Shown: piece by piece, positions 7,576-15,368 of the stretch
How positions within the stretch are numbered: position 1 is the stretch's first letter
Layout of the letters: each line of letters opens with the position of its first letter
Translations under genes and position numbers: made by a program
Notes under the pieces: model-generated
Told to the model about the DNA's origin: nothing
What the model saw: only the letters and a program-made list of their open reading frames with translations
Databases searched by the model: none
NCBI GenBank assembly: GCA_021737975.1
Contig: JAIPCZ010000022.1
Coordinates: 1-42,765 of the forward strand
DNA length: 42,765 nt
Direction: 5' to 3'
From: Polaromonas sp.
GTDB taxonomy: Bacteria; Pseudomonadota; Gammaproteobacteria; Burkholderiales; Burkholderiaceae_C

Positions 7576-8381
7576 CGGCGCAGGCGCTGATCGGTTTTGG
7601 CGAGGTGCGCCACGCGCGCCAGCGGCCGGTGGCCAACGCTTTTGTCTACCCCAGTTATTTCCTCATGCTGCCGATGCGCAGCCTGAGCGGCGCCACAGCG
7701 CCAGCCGCAGGCGACTGGGTCATCAACCGCCCGGGGACAGTGAGTTTTTTTGAGACCGACCATGGCGACGGGCGCCCACCGGCGCAGGGTGGTGCCGTGG
7801 CCTGGCTCGATGAGCTGCTGCATAACGCGGGCATTTTTGACGCGACCGGCGAAGCCTGGTTGCACACCTATCCGCGCGTGCTGGGTTACACCTTCAAACC
7901 CGTGAGTTTCTGGTATTGCCACCGTGCGGCCAATGATCAGGGCGGGGCCCTGCGCGCGGTGGTGGTCGAGGTCAACAACACTTTTGGCGAACGCCATTGT
8001 TATCTGCTTGATGCGCCGCGATATGGCGTCGAGCAGCGCGCCAGCAAGGTGTTTCACGTGTCGCCTTTCTGCCAGGTGCAGGGGCATTACCGCTTTCGCC
8101 TGATGCGCACCTTTGGCCCCGGCCCGCAGCGCACGGTGGCCCGCGTCGATTATTTTGATGCCGACGCCGACGACCCGCAGGCGCGCGCGCTGCTGCAGAC
8201 CAGCATCAGCGGTGTGCTCGAGCCCGTCACCCCGGCGGCCCTGCGCCGCGCCCTGTGGCGCTACCCCGCCATGACGCTGGGCGTGATGGCGCGCATTCAC
8301 TGGCAGGCGCTGCAACTGTGGTTGAAGCGGGTGCCGTTTTTCCGCAAACCCGCGCCGCCCCAAGCGTTCATCACCCGCTAA
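7572..8381 (+). CDS. DUF1365 (COG3496) family protein
   Basis: A 269-residue protein of the DUF1365 family. It starts GFGEVRHARQRPVANAFVYPSYF and contains GYTFKPVSFWYC and KVFHVSPFCQVQGHYRF, blocks that mark this family. There is no signal peptide and no clear membrane helix. The ATG overlaps the stop of the preceding oxidoreductase by four bases, which implies coupled translation. The function is not biochemically secure in the family; its near-constant partnership with a Cfa-like methyltransferase and a COG2907 flavoprotein implies a step in making an unusual membrane fatty acid. A 42-base gap precedes the next gene. Confidence 0.85.
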   Translation: MTAQALIGFGEVRHARQRPVANAFVYPSYFLMLPMRSLSGATAPAAGDWVINRPGTVSFFETDHGDGRPPAQGGAVAWLDELLHNAGIFDATGEAWLHTYPRVLGYTFKPVSFWYCHRAANDQGGALRAVVVEVNNTFGERHCYLLDAPRYGVEQRASKVFHVSPFCQVQGHYRFRLMRTFGPGPQRTVARVDYFDADADDPQARALLQTSISGVLEPVTPAALRRALWRYPAMTLGVMARIHWQALQLWLKRVPFFRKPAPPQAFITR

Positions 8382-8423
8382 GCCCAATCACTTCCTGCCA
8401 TTTCTCAACGCCCAGACCTGACC

Positions 8424-9674
8424 ATGAACACCGCCACTTCTGCTGCCCCCCGTTACGCGATTCCCCAGCATGCCCCGACCTCGGCCCGCGCGGGTTTGCG
8501 CCTGCTCGAGCAGCTGCGCCACGGCGCGCTCACGCTGGTGCTGCCCGACGGCTCGCACCGGCGTTACGGAGAACACCCGCACCTGCACGCCCTGCCCAGC
8601 CCGCAGCACCCCTGCGCGACCCTCAGGCTGCACAACTGGAAGGTGTTCGCCGCCGCCCTGAAATCGGGCGACATCGGCTTTGCCGAGAGCTTTATTGCGG
8701 GGGACTGGAGCACACCTGACCTGACCGAGCTGCTCAAGCTGTTTGCGGCCAACCGGCAGGCCATGGAGTCGGTTATTTACGGCACCTGGGGCGGGCGCCT
8801 GCTGTACCGCATCAAGCACCTGCTGCAGCACAACAGCCGCGCCAACAGCCGCAAGAACATCCACGCCCATTACGACCTGGGCAATGACTTCTACCGCCTG
8901 TGGCTCGACGAGACGATGAACTACTCCTCGGCCTGGTTCGACGGCGATTTCTCGCAGCCCATGGCGCTGGCCCAGACCGCCAAAGTGCGCCGCGCCCTGC
9001 AGATGGCCCGGGTCAAGGAGGGTGACCGGGTGCTGGAAATCGGCTGCGGCTGGGGCGCACTGGCTGAGCAGGCCACGACCGAATTCAAGGCCTCGCTGGT
9101 GGGCGTGACCCTGAGCACCGAGCAACTGGCATTCGCGCAACAGCGCCTGCATCGACTGGGCGTCAGCGCCGACCTGCGGCTGCAGGACTACCGTGACATT
9201 GCGGAGGCGCCTTTTGATGCCATTTGCTCGATCGAAATGGTCGAGGCGGTGGGCCGGGCCTATTGGCCGCAGTACTTCCAGAGCGTGAGCCGCTTGCTCA
9301 AACCCGGTGGCCGGGCCTGTGTGCAAAGCATTGTGATCAGCGACGCCCTGTTCGAGCGCTACGTCAACGGCACCGATTTCATCCAGCAGTACATCTTTCC
9401 GGGCGGCTGCCTGCCCTGCCCGCGCGAATTTCGCCAGCAGGCGCAGGCCGCCGGCTTGGTGGTCGAGGACGAATTTGCCTTTGGCCTGGACTACGCCGAA
9501 ACCCTGCGCCGCTGGCGCGATGCCTTTTTGGCGCGCCATGCCGAGGCCGCAATGCTGGGTTTCGATACCCGCTTCATGCGTATCTGGGAGTTTTACCTGG
9601 CTTACTGCGAGGCGGCCTTCGAGGCGGGCAACATCGACCTGGTGCAATACACCCTGGTCAAGCCGGCGCCATGA
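8424..9674 (+). CDS. Cyclopropane-fatty-acyl-phospholipid synthase-like methyltransferase
   Basis: A 416-residue SAM-dependent methyltransferase acting on unsaturated acyl chains of phospholipids. Family blocks are clear: HYDLGNDFYRLWLDETMNYS (149-168), the SAM loop VLEIGCGWG (203-211) and EMVEAVG (271-277), whose glutamate is part of the active site. The N-terminal lipid-binding half is present, so the protein is full length. It may be a classical Cfa, but its place in this cluster also fits the UfaM type of Rhodobacter, which methylates a fatty acid on the way to furan fatty acids; sequence alone does not decide. The gene overlaps the following one by ATGA. Confidence 0.9.
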   Translation: MNTATSAAPRYAIPQHAPTSARAGLRLLEQLRHGALTLVLPDGSHRRYGEHPHLHALPSPQHPCATLRLHNWKVFAAALKSGDIGFAESFIAGDWSTPDLTELLKLFAANRQAMESVIYGTWGGRLLYRIKHLLQHNSRANSRKNIHAHYDLGNDFYRLWLDETMNYSSAWFDGDFSQPMALAQTAKVRRALQMARVKEGDRVLEIGCGWGALAEQATTEFKASLVGVTLSTEQLAFAQQRLHRLGVSADLRLQDYRDIAEAPFDAICSIEMVEAVGRAYWPQYFQSVSRLLKPGGRACVQSIVISDALFERYVNGTDFIQQYIFPGGCLPCPREFRQQAQAAGLVVEDEFAFGLDYAETLRRWRDAFLARHAEAAMLGFDTRFMRIWEFYLAYCEAAFEAGNIDLVQYTLVKPAP

Positions 9675-10249
9675 AGGCCCTTGCCAGGCAGGCTTTTTTG
9701 ACCGGCGCGGCCGGGCTGTTGAGCCTGCAGCTTTGGGCCAACACGCTTCCCGCTGAGTTGCGCACGGCGCTGCCGACCGCGGCGCTGGCGGGGCAGGCCA
9801 AGCTCAGCTTCTGGGGCTTTGAGGTATATCAGGCCACGCTGTGGGTGGCGCCGGGTTTCAAGGCAGCTGCCTATGCCGAGCATGGCTTTGGGCTGGAACT
9901 TGCCTATCTGCGCGATTTTTCAGGCGCCGACATTGCCAAACGTTCCCTGGCCGAGATGGCGCGCCAGGCGCCCATCAGCGCTGACCAGGCCCGGCGCTGG
10001 GGCGACCAGATGCGTGCGCTGTTTCCGGACGTCAAGGCCGGTGAGCGCCTGACCGGCATCCATCAGCCGGGGGCAGGCGCGCGCTTTGTCTTCAACGGCC
10101 GGGTCGTGGGTGAGATCGTGGATGCCGAGTTTGCCCGTCTGTTTTTTGGCATCTGGCTGTCGCCGCAAACCTCGGAGCCCAAGTTGCGCCTGGCGCTGTT
10201 GCAGCAGGTCACGCCCGCTGCCGGCGCCGCGCTGGTCTCCACGCCATGA
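9671..10249 (+). CDS. Chalcone-isomerase-like exported protein
   Basis: A 192-residue protein starting at the ATG that overlaps the methyltransferase stop (ATGA). An N-terminal signal peptide ends near LQLWA-NTLP. The rest, with LSFWGFEVYQATLWV, LELAYLRDFSGADIAKRS and ARFVFNGRVVGEI, matches the bacterial chalcone-isomerase-like fold (PF16036), which includes fatty-acid-binding members in this operon type. Real flavonoid isomerase activity is not expected; binding or handling a modified fatty acid in the periplasm is the more sensible inference. A long upstream extension in the same frame lies inside the methyltransferase gene and is not real. Confidence 0.75.
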   Translation: MKALARQAFLTGAAGLLSLQLWANTLPAELRTALPTAALAGQAKLSFWGFEVYQATLWVAPGFKAAAYAEHGFGLELAYLRDFSGADIAKRSLAEMARQAPISADQARRWGDQMRALFPDVKAGERLTGIHQPGAGARFVFNGRVVGEIVDAEFARLFFGIWLSPQTSEPKLRLALLQQVTPAAGAALVSTP

Positions 10250-11529
10250 CAGGCGGCGCAGGCTTCAGCTCGCAGGACGGCTGGCGCTATGGCTTGCTGG
10301 GTTTGCCGCTTGCGTTTTGCGCCCTGCCGCTGTACGTGCTGATGCCCAATTTGTACGCGCGCCAGTGGGGCGTGTCATTGGCCGCGCTGGGCGCGGTGCT
10401 GCTGGCCGCGCGGCTGCTCGACGCCATTCTGGACCCCTGGTTGGGCAGGGTTTGCGACCGTTTGTTTGCCCGTTCCATCCCAGCCGTGCTGGCATTTGGC
10501 GCGGCGGCGGCGGTGCTGCTCGGCTTGGGCTTTTCGGCCATTTTTTTGCCGCCGGTACAACAGCCTGATGCCTTGCTGGTCTGGGCCGGTGGCTGGCTGG
10601 TGCTCACCTACCTGGCCTACAGCGCGCTGGCGGTGGCGCACCAGTCCTGGGGCGCCATGCTGGGCGGCGACGCGCTGCAGCGCAGCCGCGTGGTGGCATG
10701 GCGCGAGGGGCTGGGGCTGGCGGGGGTGGTGCTGGCTGCGGTCGTGGGAAACCTGATGGGCGTGCCGGTCATGCTGGCCTTGTTTTGGCTGGCGCTGGGC
10801 TTGGGCTGGTGGGCCTGGTCGCAAGCGCCGCGGCCAGTTCGTCATGCCATGGCGCTGCCTGAGAAACATCAGGGGGTCAGCCTCTGGCACCCCTGGCGGC
10901 AACCGGCATTCAGGCGTTTGCTGGCCGTCTTCATGGTCAACGGCATTGCCAGCGCCATACCGGCCACGCTGGTGCTGTTTTTTGTGCAGGACCGACTGCA
11001 AGGCTCTGAGGCGCTGCAGTCGGCGGCCCTGGGCCTGTATTTTTTCTGTGCCGCGCTGTCGATGCCGCTTTGGCTGCGCGCGGTGGCGCGTCTCGGGCTG
11101 GCGCGCAGCTGGGCATTGGGCATGGGTCTGTCGGTGCTGGTGTTCTTGTGGGCCAGCCAACTCGGCGCCGGCGACGGTGCGCTGTTCTTGATCGTGTGCG
11201 CCCTGTCGGGCGCGGCCCTCGGCAGCGACCTGGCGCTGCCCGGCGCCATGCTGGCGGGCCTGATCCATGACGCGGGTGACCGCGGCCGCGCCGACGGCGC
11301 CTATTTTGGCTGGTGGAACTTTGCCACCAAACTCAACCTGGCGCTGGCAGCCGGCCTGGCGCTGCCCTTGCTGGGCTGGCTGGGCTACACGCCCGGGGCG
11401 CGTGATGCCCAAGCCCTGCAAGTGCTCACCGTGGCCTATTGCCTGCTGCCCTGCGCGCTCAAAACCGGGGCGGTGCTGCTGCTCTATTCTTTTTATATCC
11501 AACCCGCGGCCAAGCCGCTGACAACATGA
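10246..11529 (+). CDS. MFS transporter (GPH/MelB-like)
   Basis: A 427-residue integral membrane protein with about twelve hydrophobic segments. The loop after helix 2 reads ARLLDAILDPWLGRVCDR, the D-x(2)-DP...G..SD-like signature of glycoside-pentoside-hexuronide (MelB) type carriers, and SHGAM-like AHQSWGAM follows helix 4. It lies in the middle of the lipid-modification operon, overlapping its neighbours by ATGA on both sides, so it is translated with them. MFS carriers of this type occur in the related clusters of other Proteobacteria. A substrate cannot be assigned; moving a lipid precursor or lysophospholipid is one possibility. Confidence 0.82.
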   Translation: MTGGAGFSSQDGWRYGLLGLPLAFCALPLYVLMPNLYARQWGVSLAALGAVLLAARLLDAILDPWLGRVCDRLFARSIPAVLAFGAAAAVLLGLGFSAIFLPPVQQPDALLVWAGGWLVLTYLAYSALAVAHQSWGAMLGGDALQRSRVVAWREGLGLAGVVLAAVVGNLMGVPVMLALFWLALGLGWWAWSQAPRPVRHAMALPEKHQGVSLWHPWRQPAFRRLLAVFMVNGIASAIPATLVLFFVQDRLQGSEALQSAALGLYFFCAALSMPLWLRAVARLGLARSWALGMGLSVLVFLWASQLGAGDGALFLIVCALSGAALGSDLALPGAMLAGLIHDAGDRGRADGAYFGWWNFATKLNLALAAGLALPLLGWLGYTPGARDAQALQVLTVAYCLLPCALKTGAVLLLYSFYIQPAAKPLTT

Positions 11530-12062
11530 AACGACGCCTTTTGATGCTGACAGCCGCATTCGCCTCCGTGCTCGCCCTGAGCGGCTGCAGCACGCCCAAA
11601 GTCACCGACTACGCCGCGCAAAAGCCGGTGCTGGAGCTGCGCGACTACTTCAACGGCACACTCGACGCCTACGGCATCTTTACCGACCGCTCGGGCCAGG
11701 TGGTGAAACGCTTCACCGTGGTCATGGTGTGCAGCTGGCAGGGCGACCAGGGGGTGCTCGATGAACTCTTCAGCTACTCCGACGGCACAACGCAGCGCCG
11801 TGTCTGGCGTCTGCAACGTCACGCAGACGGCCGCTTCACCGGCCAGGCCGACGACGTAGTGGGCACGGCCGAGGGCCAGCAAAGCGGCAACGCCTTTCAC
11901 TGGACCTACACCCTCGCGCTGCCGGTCGACGGTCGTGTCATCGAGGTACAGTTTGACGACTGGATGTATCTGATGGACGACAAAGTCATGCTCAACAAGG
12001 CCGCCATGCGCAAGTGGGGCGTGGGTCTGGGCGAAGTCACCCTGTCGTTTGTGAAACGCTAG
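11526..12062 (+). CDS. DUF3833 family lipoprotein
   Basis: A 178-residue protein whose N-terminus is a lipoprotein signal: positively charged start, hydrophobic stretch and lipobox LSGC, giving a lipid-anchored Cys at about residue 21. The mature part, with LELRDYFNGTLDAYGIFTDR, FDDWMYLMDD and MRKWGVGLGEVTLSF, is characteristic of DUF3833. The Asp after the lipidated Cys typical of inner-membrane retention is absent (Cys-Ser-Thr), so sorting to the outer membrane is likely. The start overlaps the carrier gene's stop by ATGA. Function is unknown in the family; the conserved neighbourhood suggests a membrane-lipid role. Confidence 0.85.
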   Translation: MKRRLLMLTAAFASVLALSGCSTPKVTDYAAQKPVLELRDYFNGTLDAYGIFTDRSGQVVKRFTVVMVCSWQGDQGVLDELFSYSDGTTQRRVWRLQRHADGRFTGQADDVVGTAEGQQSGNAFHWTYTLALPVDGRVIEVQFDDWMYLMDDKVMLNKAAMRKWGVGLGEVTLSFVKR

Positions 12063-12074
12063 GCCTGGCAGCAT

Positions 12075-12854
12075 ATGGCACTTAACGCGCGCATGACGGA
12101 CTGGGCCGGCCGGCGGGCCTGGCTGGTCGGCGCCTCCAGCGGCATCGGGCGCGCCACGGCCCACGCCTTGCATGCGCAGGGCGCGCAGGTGATCGTGTCG
12201 GCCCGCGACGGTGCGGCTCTGGAGGCATTTGTCGGCCAGCACCCCGGCGCACAGGCGCTTGAGCTCGATGTCACAGACGCGCCGGCCGTCCAGCGCGCGG
12301 CAGCGGTGCTGTTTGCGCAAGGCGCGCTCGACGCCGTGGTCTACTGCGCCGGTCACTACCGCGCCATGACAGCCGACCGCATGGACCTGCCTGAGCTGCT
12401 GCGCCACAATCAGGTGAATTACCTCGGTGCCCTGCATGTGCTTGACGCCGTGCTGCCCGGGCTGCTGGCGCAAGCCCAAGGCCGACGCGGCCATATCAGC
12501 CTGATGGCCAGCGTGGCGGGTTACCGGGGCCTGCCCAACAGCCTGGCCTACGGGCCGACCAAGGCCGCACTGATCAACCTGGCAGAGACGCTCTATCTGG
12601 ACCTGCACGGGCAGGGCGTGGGTGTGTCGCTGGTCAACCCGGGTTTTGTCGAGACGCCATTGACGGCGCAAAATGAATTCAAGATGCCGGCCCTCATCAG
12701 CCCCGCGCAGGCGGCCGAGGCGATTCTGCAGGGTTGGGCGCGCGGCCAGTTCGAGATCCATTTCCCCAGGCGCTTCACCTTCTGGCTGAAAGTGCTGCGC
12801 TGTCTGCCCTACAGCGCCTATTTCGCCCTGACCCGGCGCCTGAAGTCCAGCTGA
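12075..12854 (+). CDS. Short-chain dehydrogenase/reductase (SDR)
   Basis: A 259-residue classical SDR. The cofactor motif GASSGIG lies at 19-25, and the catalytic set Ser146 (LMAS), Tyr159 and Lys163 (YGPTK) is intact. The fingerprint NPGFVETPLT follows. Such enzymes interconvert alcohols and ketones with NAD(P)H. The start is ATG 12075; an in-frame ATG at 12093 would still keep the whole Rossmann fold. It sits 12 bases after the lipoprotein gene and 7 bases before the SnoaL-like gene. The SDR and SnoaL pair recurs in related clusters, where an oxidised fatty acid is the probable substrate (inference). Confidence 0.85.
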   Translation: MALNARMTDWAGRRAWLVGASSGIGRATAHALHAQGAQVIVSARDGAALEAFVGQHPGAQALELDVTDAPAVQRAAAVLFAQGALDAVVYCAGHYRAMTADRMDLPELLRHNQVNYLGALHVLDAVLPGLLAQAQGRRGHISLMASVAGYRGLPNSLAYGPTKAALINLAETLYLDLHGQGVGVSLVNPGFVETPLTAQNEFKMPALISPAQAAEAILQGWARGQFEIHFPRRFTFWLKVLRCLPYSAYFALTRRLKSS

Positions 12855-12861
12855 GGCCACC

Positions 12862-13290
12862 ATGAAACATGCCGTCGACACCATCGTTCACGCCTTCGAG
12901 ACGCTTGACCCCATGCACATCGACACCCTTGAAGCCCTCTACGCCCCCGACGCCCGCTTCAAGGACCCGTTCAACGACGTGCGCGGCTGGCCCGCCATTG
13001 CGGCCATTTTTCGCCACATGGAGGTCAGCCTGGTGCAACCGCGCTTTGTCATCACCGGGCGCATCGTGGATGGCCGGCAGTGTTTTCTGACCTGGGAATT
13101 CCACTTTACCTTCAAGCGTTTTGCGGCGGGCCGGCCGCAGTGCATTCTGGGTGGCTCGCAACTGGTGCTGGACGAGGCCGGCCGCATCACGCTGCACCGC
13201 GACTATTGGGACGCCGCCGAAGAGCTGTATGAGAAGCTGCCGCTCATTGGCGGCCTGATGCGCTGGCTGAAGCGGCGCGCCAACAGTTAG
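12862..13290 (+). CDS. SnoaL/NTF2-like protein
   Basis: A 142-residue protein of the nuclear-transport-factor-2 fold: an N-terminal helical start, LYAPDARFKDPFNDVRG, a later strand pair around TWEFHFTFKRF and GGSQLVLDEAGRITLHRDYWDAAEELYE. NTF2-like folds bind small hydrophobic ligands in a cone-shaped pocket; many are isomerases or hydratases, others only binders. It is the last gene of the operon, followed by a 135-base gap. In sigma-E/ChrR type clusters a homologue is often the first gene after the sigma factor, so its presence helps identify the cluster. Confidence 0.8.
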   Translation: MKHAVDTIVHAFETLDPMHIDTLEALYAPDARFKDPFNDVRGWPAIAAIFRHMEVSLVQPRFVITGRIVDGRQCFLTWEFHFTFKRFAAGRPQCILGGSQLVLDEAGRITLHRDYWDAAEELYEKLPLIGGLMRWLKRRANS

Positions 13291-13372
13291 CAAGTTGCCT
13301 GACCTTGTCATCCCGGACGCGATCCCGGGCCCATGGCAAGGGTGTGACGGACAGTTGATGGAAAGCATCGTT

Positions 13373-13386
13373 CGTCCGTGCGGACG
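13373..13386 (+). terminator. GC-rich hairpin after the lipid operon (weak terminator candidate)
   Basis: CGTCCG-TG-CGGACG forms a short perfect inverted repeat in the gap between the SnoaL-like gene and the glutamine-synthetase-like gene. There is no run of T after it, so it is not a canonical Rho-independent terminator; it could also be part of the 5' leader of the next gene. Confidence 0.3.
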
Positions 13387-13425
13387 GCTTAAACTGGGCC
13401 CATCTTCACTTTGCGCTCAGGCCCC

Positions 13426-14817
13426 ATGCCCCAGTCCAATCCTTCCCCTTCGGCGGTCTTCGCAACGCCAGCCGTGTCAACCCGTCCCGGGGAGGCTGTC
13501 CGCGCCCTGTTCACCGAGCATGGTGTGCGGGACGTGGAATGCATCTTTCCCGACATTTCAGGTTACCCGCGCGGCAAGCTCATGCCCGCCGAGAGCTTTC
13601 TGGCGGGCGGCGAATTGCGCATTTGCCAGGCGATTCCGATGCAGGCGGTCACGGGGGACTACTCCTACAACCCGGTCTTTCCCGATTCTGATCCCGATGT
13701 GCGGCTGTTGCCCGACTACCCCACGGTGTCGCTCGCGCCCTGGGCCAGCGTGCCGCGCGCGGTGGCCATCCACGACTGCCTGGAACTTGACGGCAGCTTG
13801 TGTCAGTTCGCCCCGCGCAGCACCCTGAAAACCGTGCTGGCCCGGTACGCGGCGCTGGGGCTGCGGCCGGTGGTGGCGCCAGAGATCGAGTTTTATCTGA
13901 CCGCACCCAATGCCGATGCGGCGCAGCCCTTGCTGGCGCCTTTGGTGCGCGGCGGTCGGGCCGAGGTGGGCCAAAGCGCGTTCAGCCTCAACATGCTCAA
14001 TGAGCTGGCGCCGTTCTGGAACGAATTCCGCGACGCCTGCCGCACGCTGGGCATTGCCGCCGACACCTGGATCCACGAGGTGGGCGCCACGCAATACGAG
14101 ATCAACCTGCTGCACGGCGATGCTGTCGCCGTGGCCGACCAGGCCTTCTTGTTCAAGTATGCCGCGCGTGAAATTGCACTGAAGCACGGGCTCAACGCCG
14201 TCTTCATGGCCAAACCCATCGCCGGCAGCGCCGGCAGCTCCATGCATTTGCACATCAGCGTGGTCGACGCCCAGGGTGGCAACGTGTTCAGCCTGGCCGA
14301 TGGCAGCGAAAGCCCGCGCCTGGGCCACTTCATTGCCGGGCTGCAGACCTACGCGCCCGAGCTGATGCTGATGCTCGCACCCAATGTCAACTCGTACCGG
14401 CGTTATGTGTCGGGCAGCCAGGCCCCGGTGAACCTGCAGTGGGGTTATGACAACCGCACCACGGGCCTGCGCATCCCGGCCAGCGGTCCGGCGGCGCGCC
14501 GGGTTGAAAACCGCCTGGCCGGCGCCGACGCCAACCCCTATCTTGCCATGGCGGCCTCGCTGGCGGCCGGGCTCAAGGGCCTGCAGGAACAGCTGGCGCC
14601 CTCGGCGCCCTTGAGCGGCAACGGTTATGACTCGGCCCACAGCCTGCCGCGCAGCATGGAAGAGGCCCTGCAAGCAATGCAGCACAGCAGCGCAGCACGG
14701 GCGTTTTTTGGCGACCATTTTGTAACCGGCTATTGCGCGGTGAAGGCGCTTGAACTGCAAAGTTTCCAGAGCGAAATCAGCGCCTGGGAGCGTCGTTTTT
14801 TACTGCCGCAGGTGTAA
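13426..14817 (+). CDS. Glutamine-synthetase-family ligase (GlnA-like/PuuA-like)
   Basis: A 463-residue enzyme of the glutamine synthetase type I/PuuA group. Catalytic-domain blocks include APEIEFYL (metal-binding Glu), the ATP/metal region FMAKPIAGSAGSSMHLHIS with its His-x-His, and the glutamate-binding stretch NSYRRYVSG followed by NRTTGLRIP. The true GlnA adenylylation loop is not evident. In bacteria, standalone relatives commonly glutamylate polyamines (putrescine) or other amines. The ATG at 13426 is preferred over an upstream in-frame TTG at 13411. No polyamine catabolic genes flank it here, so the amine substrate is open. Confidence 0.82.
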   Translation: MPQSNPSPSAVFATPAVSTRPGEAVRALFTEHGVRDVECIFPDISGYPRGKLMPAESFLAGGELRICQAIPMQAVTGDYSYNPVFPDSDPDVRLLPDYPTVSLAPWASVPRAVAIHDCLELDGSLCQFAPRSTLKTVLARYAALGLRPVVAPEIEFYLTAPNADAAQPLLAPLVRGGRAEVGQSAFSLNMLNELAPFWNEFRDACRTLGIAADTWIHEVGATQYEINLLHGDAVAVADQAFLFKYAAREIALKHGLNAVFMAKPIAGSAGSSMHLHISVVDAQGGNVFSLADGSESPRLGHFIAGLQTYAPELMLMLAPNVNSYRRYVSGSQAPVNLQWGYDNRTTGLRIPASGPAARRVENRLAGADANPYLAMAASLAAGLKGLQEQLAPSAPLSGNGYDSAHSLPRSMEEALQAMQHSSAARAFFGDHFVTGYCAVKALELQSFQSEISAWERRFLLPQV

Positions 14818-14869
14818 TTCCCGGCGGGCCGTGGAGACGCGCGGAAGGTCCAGACAATTACATCCGCTT

Positions 14870-14884
14870 ACCCGCGGCGCGGGT
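14870..14884. promoter_or_regulatory. Perfect 7+1+7 GC palindrome upstream of small exported protein
   Basis: ACCCGCG-G-CGCGGGT is a perfect inverted repeat with a one-base centre, 21 bases before the ATG at 14906 and about 50 bases after the preceding gene. The one-base spacer suits a dimer-binding DNA operator better than an RNA hairpin. There is no T-run to mark a terminator. Its role is unknown. Confidence 0.35.
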
Positions 14885-14905
14885 GTCGCTCCGTAGAATG
14901 AATTG

Positions 14906-15337
14906 ATGAACAATTCAAAAAAATATCTGGGCTTCGCGCTGGTCGCGCTGGCCTTGCAGACCGGCGCGTCGGCAGCCGACCTGGGTGTCTCCATCAATAT
15001 TTCAGAGCCTGGTTTTTATGGCCGCATCGATATCGGCCGGGTGTCCGCGCCGGTGCTGATTTACCCGCAAGCCGTCATCATCGAGCCGCGGCCGGTCCAT
15101 GTTTTGCGCCAGCCCATTTACCTGCGTGTGCCACCGGGTCATGAGAAAAAATGGGACAAACATTGCCGCCGTTACAACGCGTGTGGCCAGCCCGTTTTCT
15201 TTGTTCGCGACGACTGGTACCGCGATGTTTATGCACCGCGCTACGACGGCGACCCCCGACGCCGGGAGGAGCGCCGTGATGGCCGTCGTCAAGATGATCG
15301 CCGGGGCAACGGCAAGTTCAAAAACGGCCACAACTGA
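14906..15337 (+). CDS. Small exported basic protein, unknown function
   Basis: A 143-residue protein with a clear signal peptide (KKYLGFALVALALQTGASA, cleavage before ADLGV). The mature part has PVLIYPQAVII, then YLRVPPGHEKKWDKHC, RRYNACGQPVFFV and DDWY, and ends in a highly charged tail rich in Arg, Asp and Gly. I recall similar Tyr/Cys-containing periplasmic proteins as common uncharacterised proteins in Comamonadaceae, but no function is known. The two cysteines in the HC.RYNAC region could form a short-range disulfide. The start is ATG 14906; a TTG directly before it is in frame but unnecessary. Gene end to the convergent aminopeptidase is only about 30 bases. Confidence 0.72.
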   Translation: MNNSKKYLGFALVALALQTGASAADLGVSINISEPGFYGRIDIGRVSAPVLIYPQAVIIEPRPVHVLRQPIYLRVPPGHEKKWDKHCRRYNACGQPVFFVRDDWYRDVYAPRYDGDPRRREERRDGRRQDDRRGNGKFKNGHN

Positions 15338-15368
15338 ACCTTGCGGACCAGGCCGCTCGGGAAGCTGA

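Noticed and set aside
9224-9670. N-terminal extension of the chalcone-isomerase-like protein
   Set aside because: Lies in another frame of the methyltransferase gene; the ATG at 9671 with its signal peptide explains the protein.
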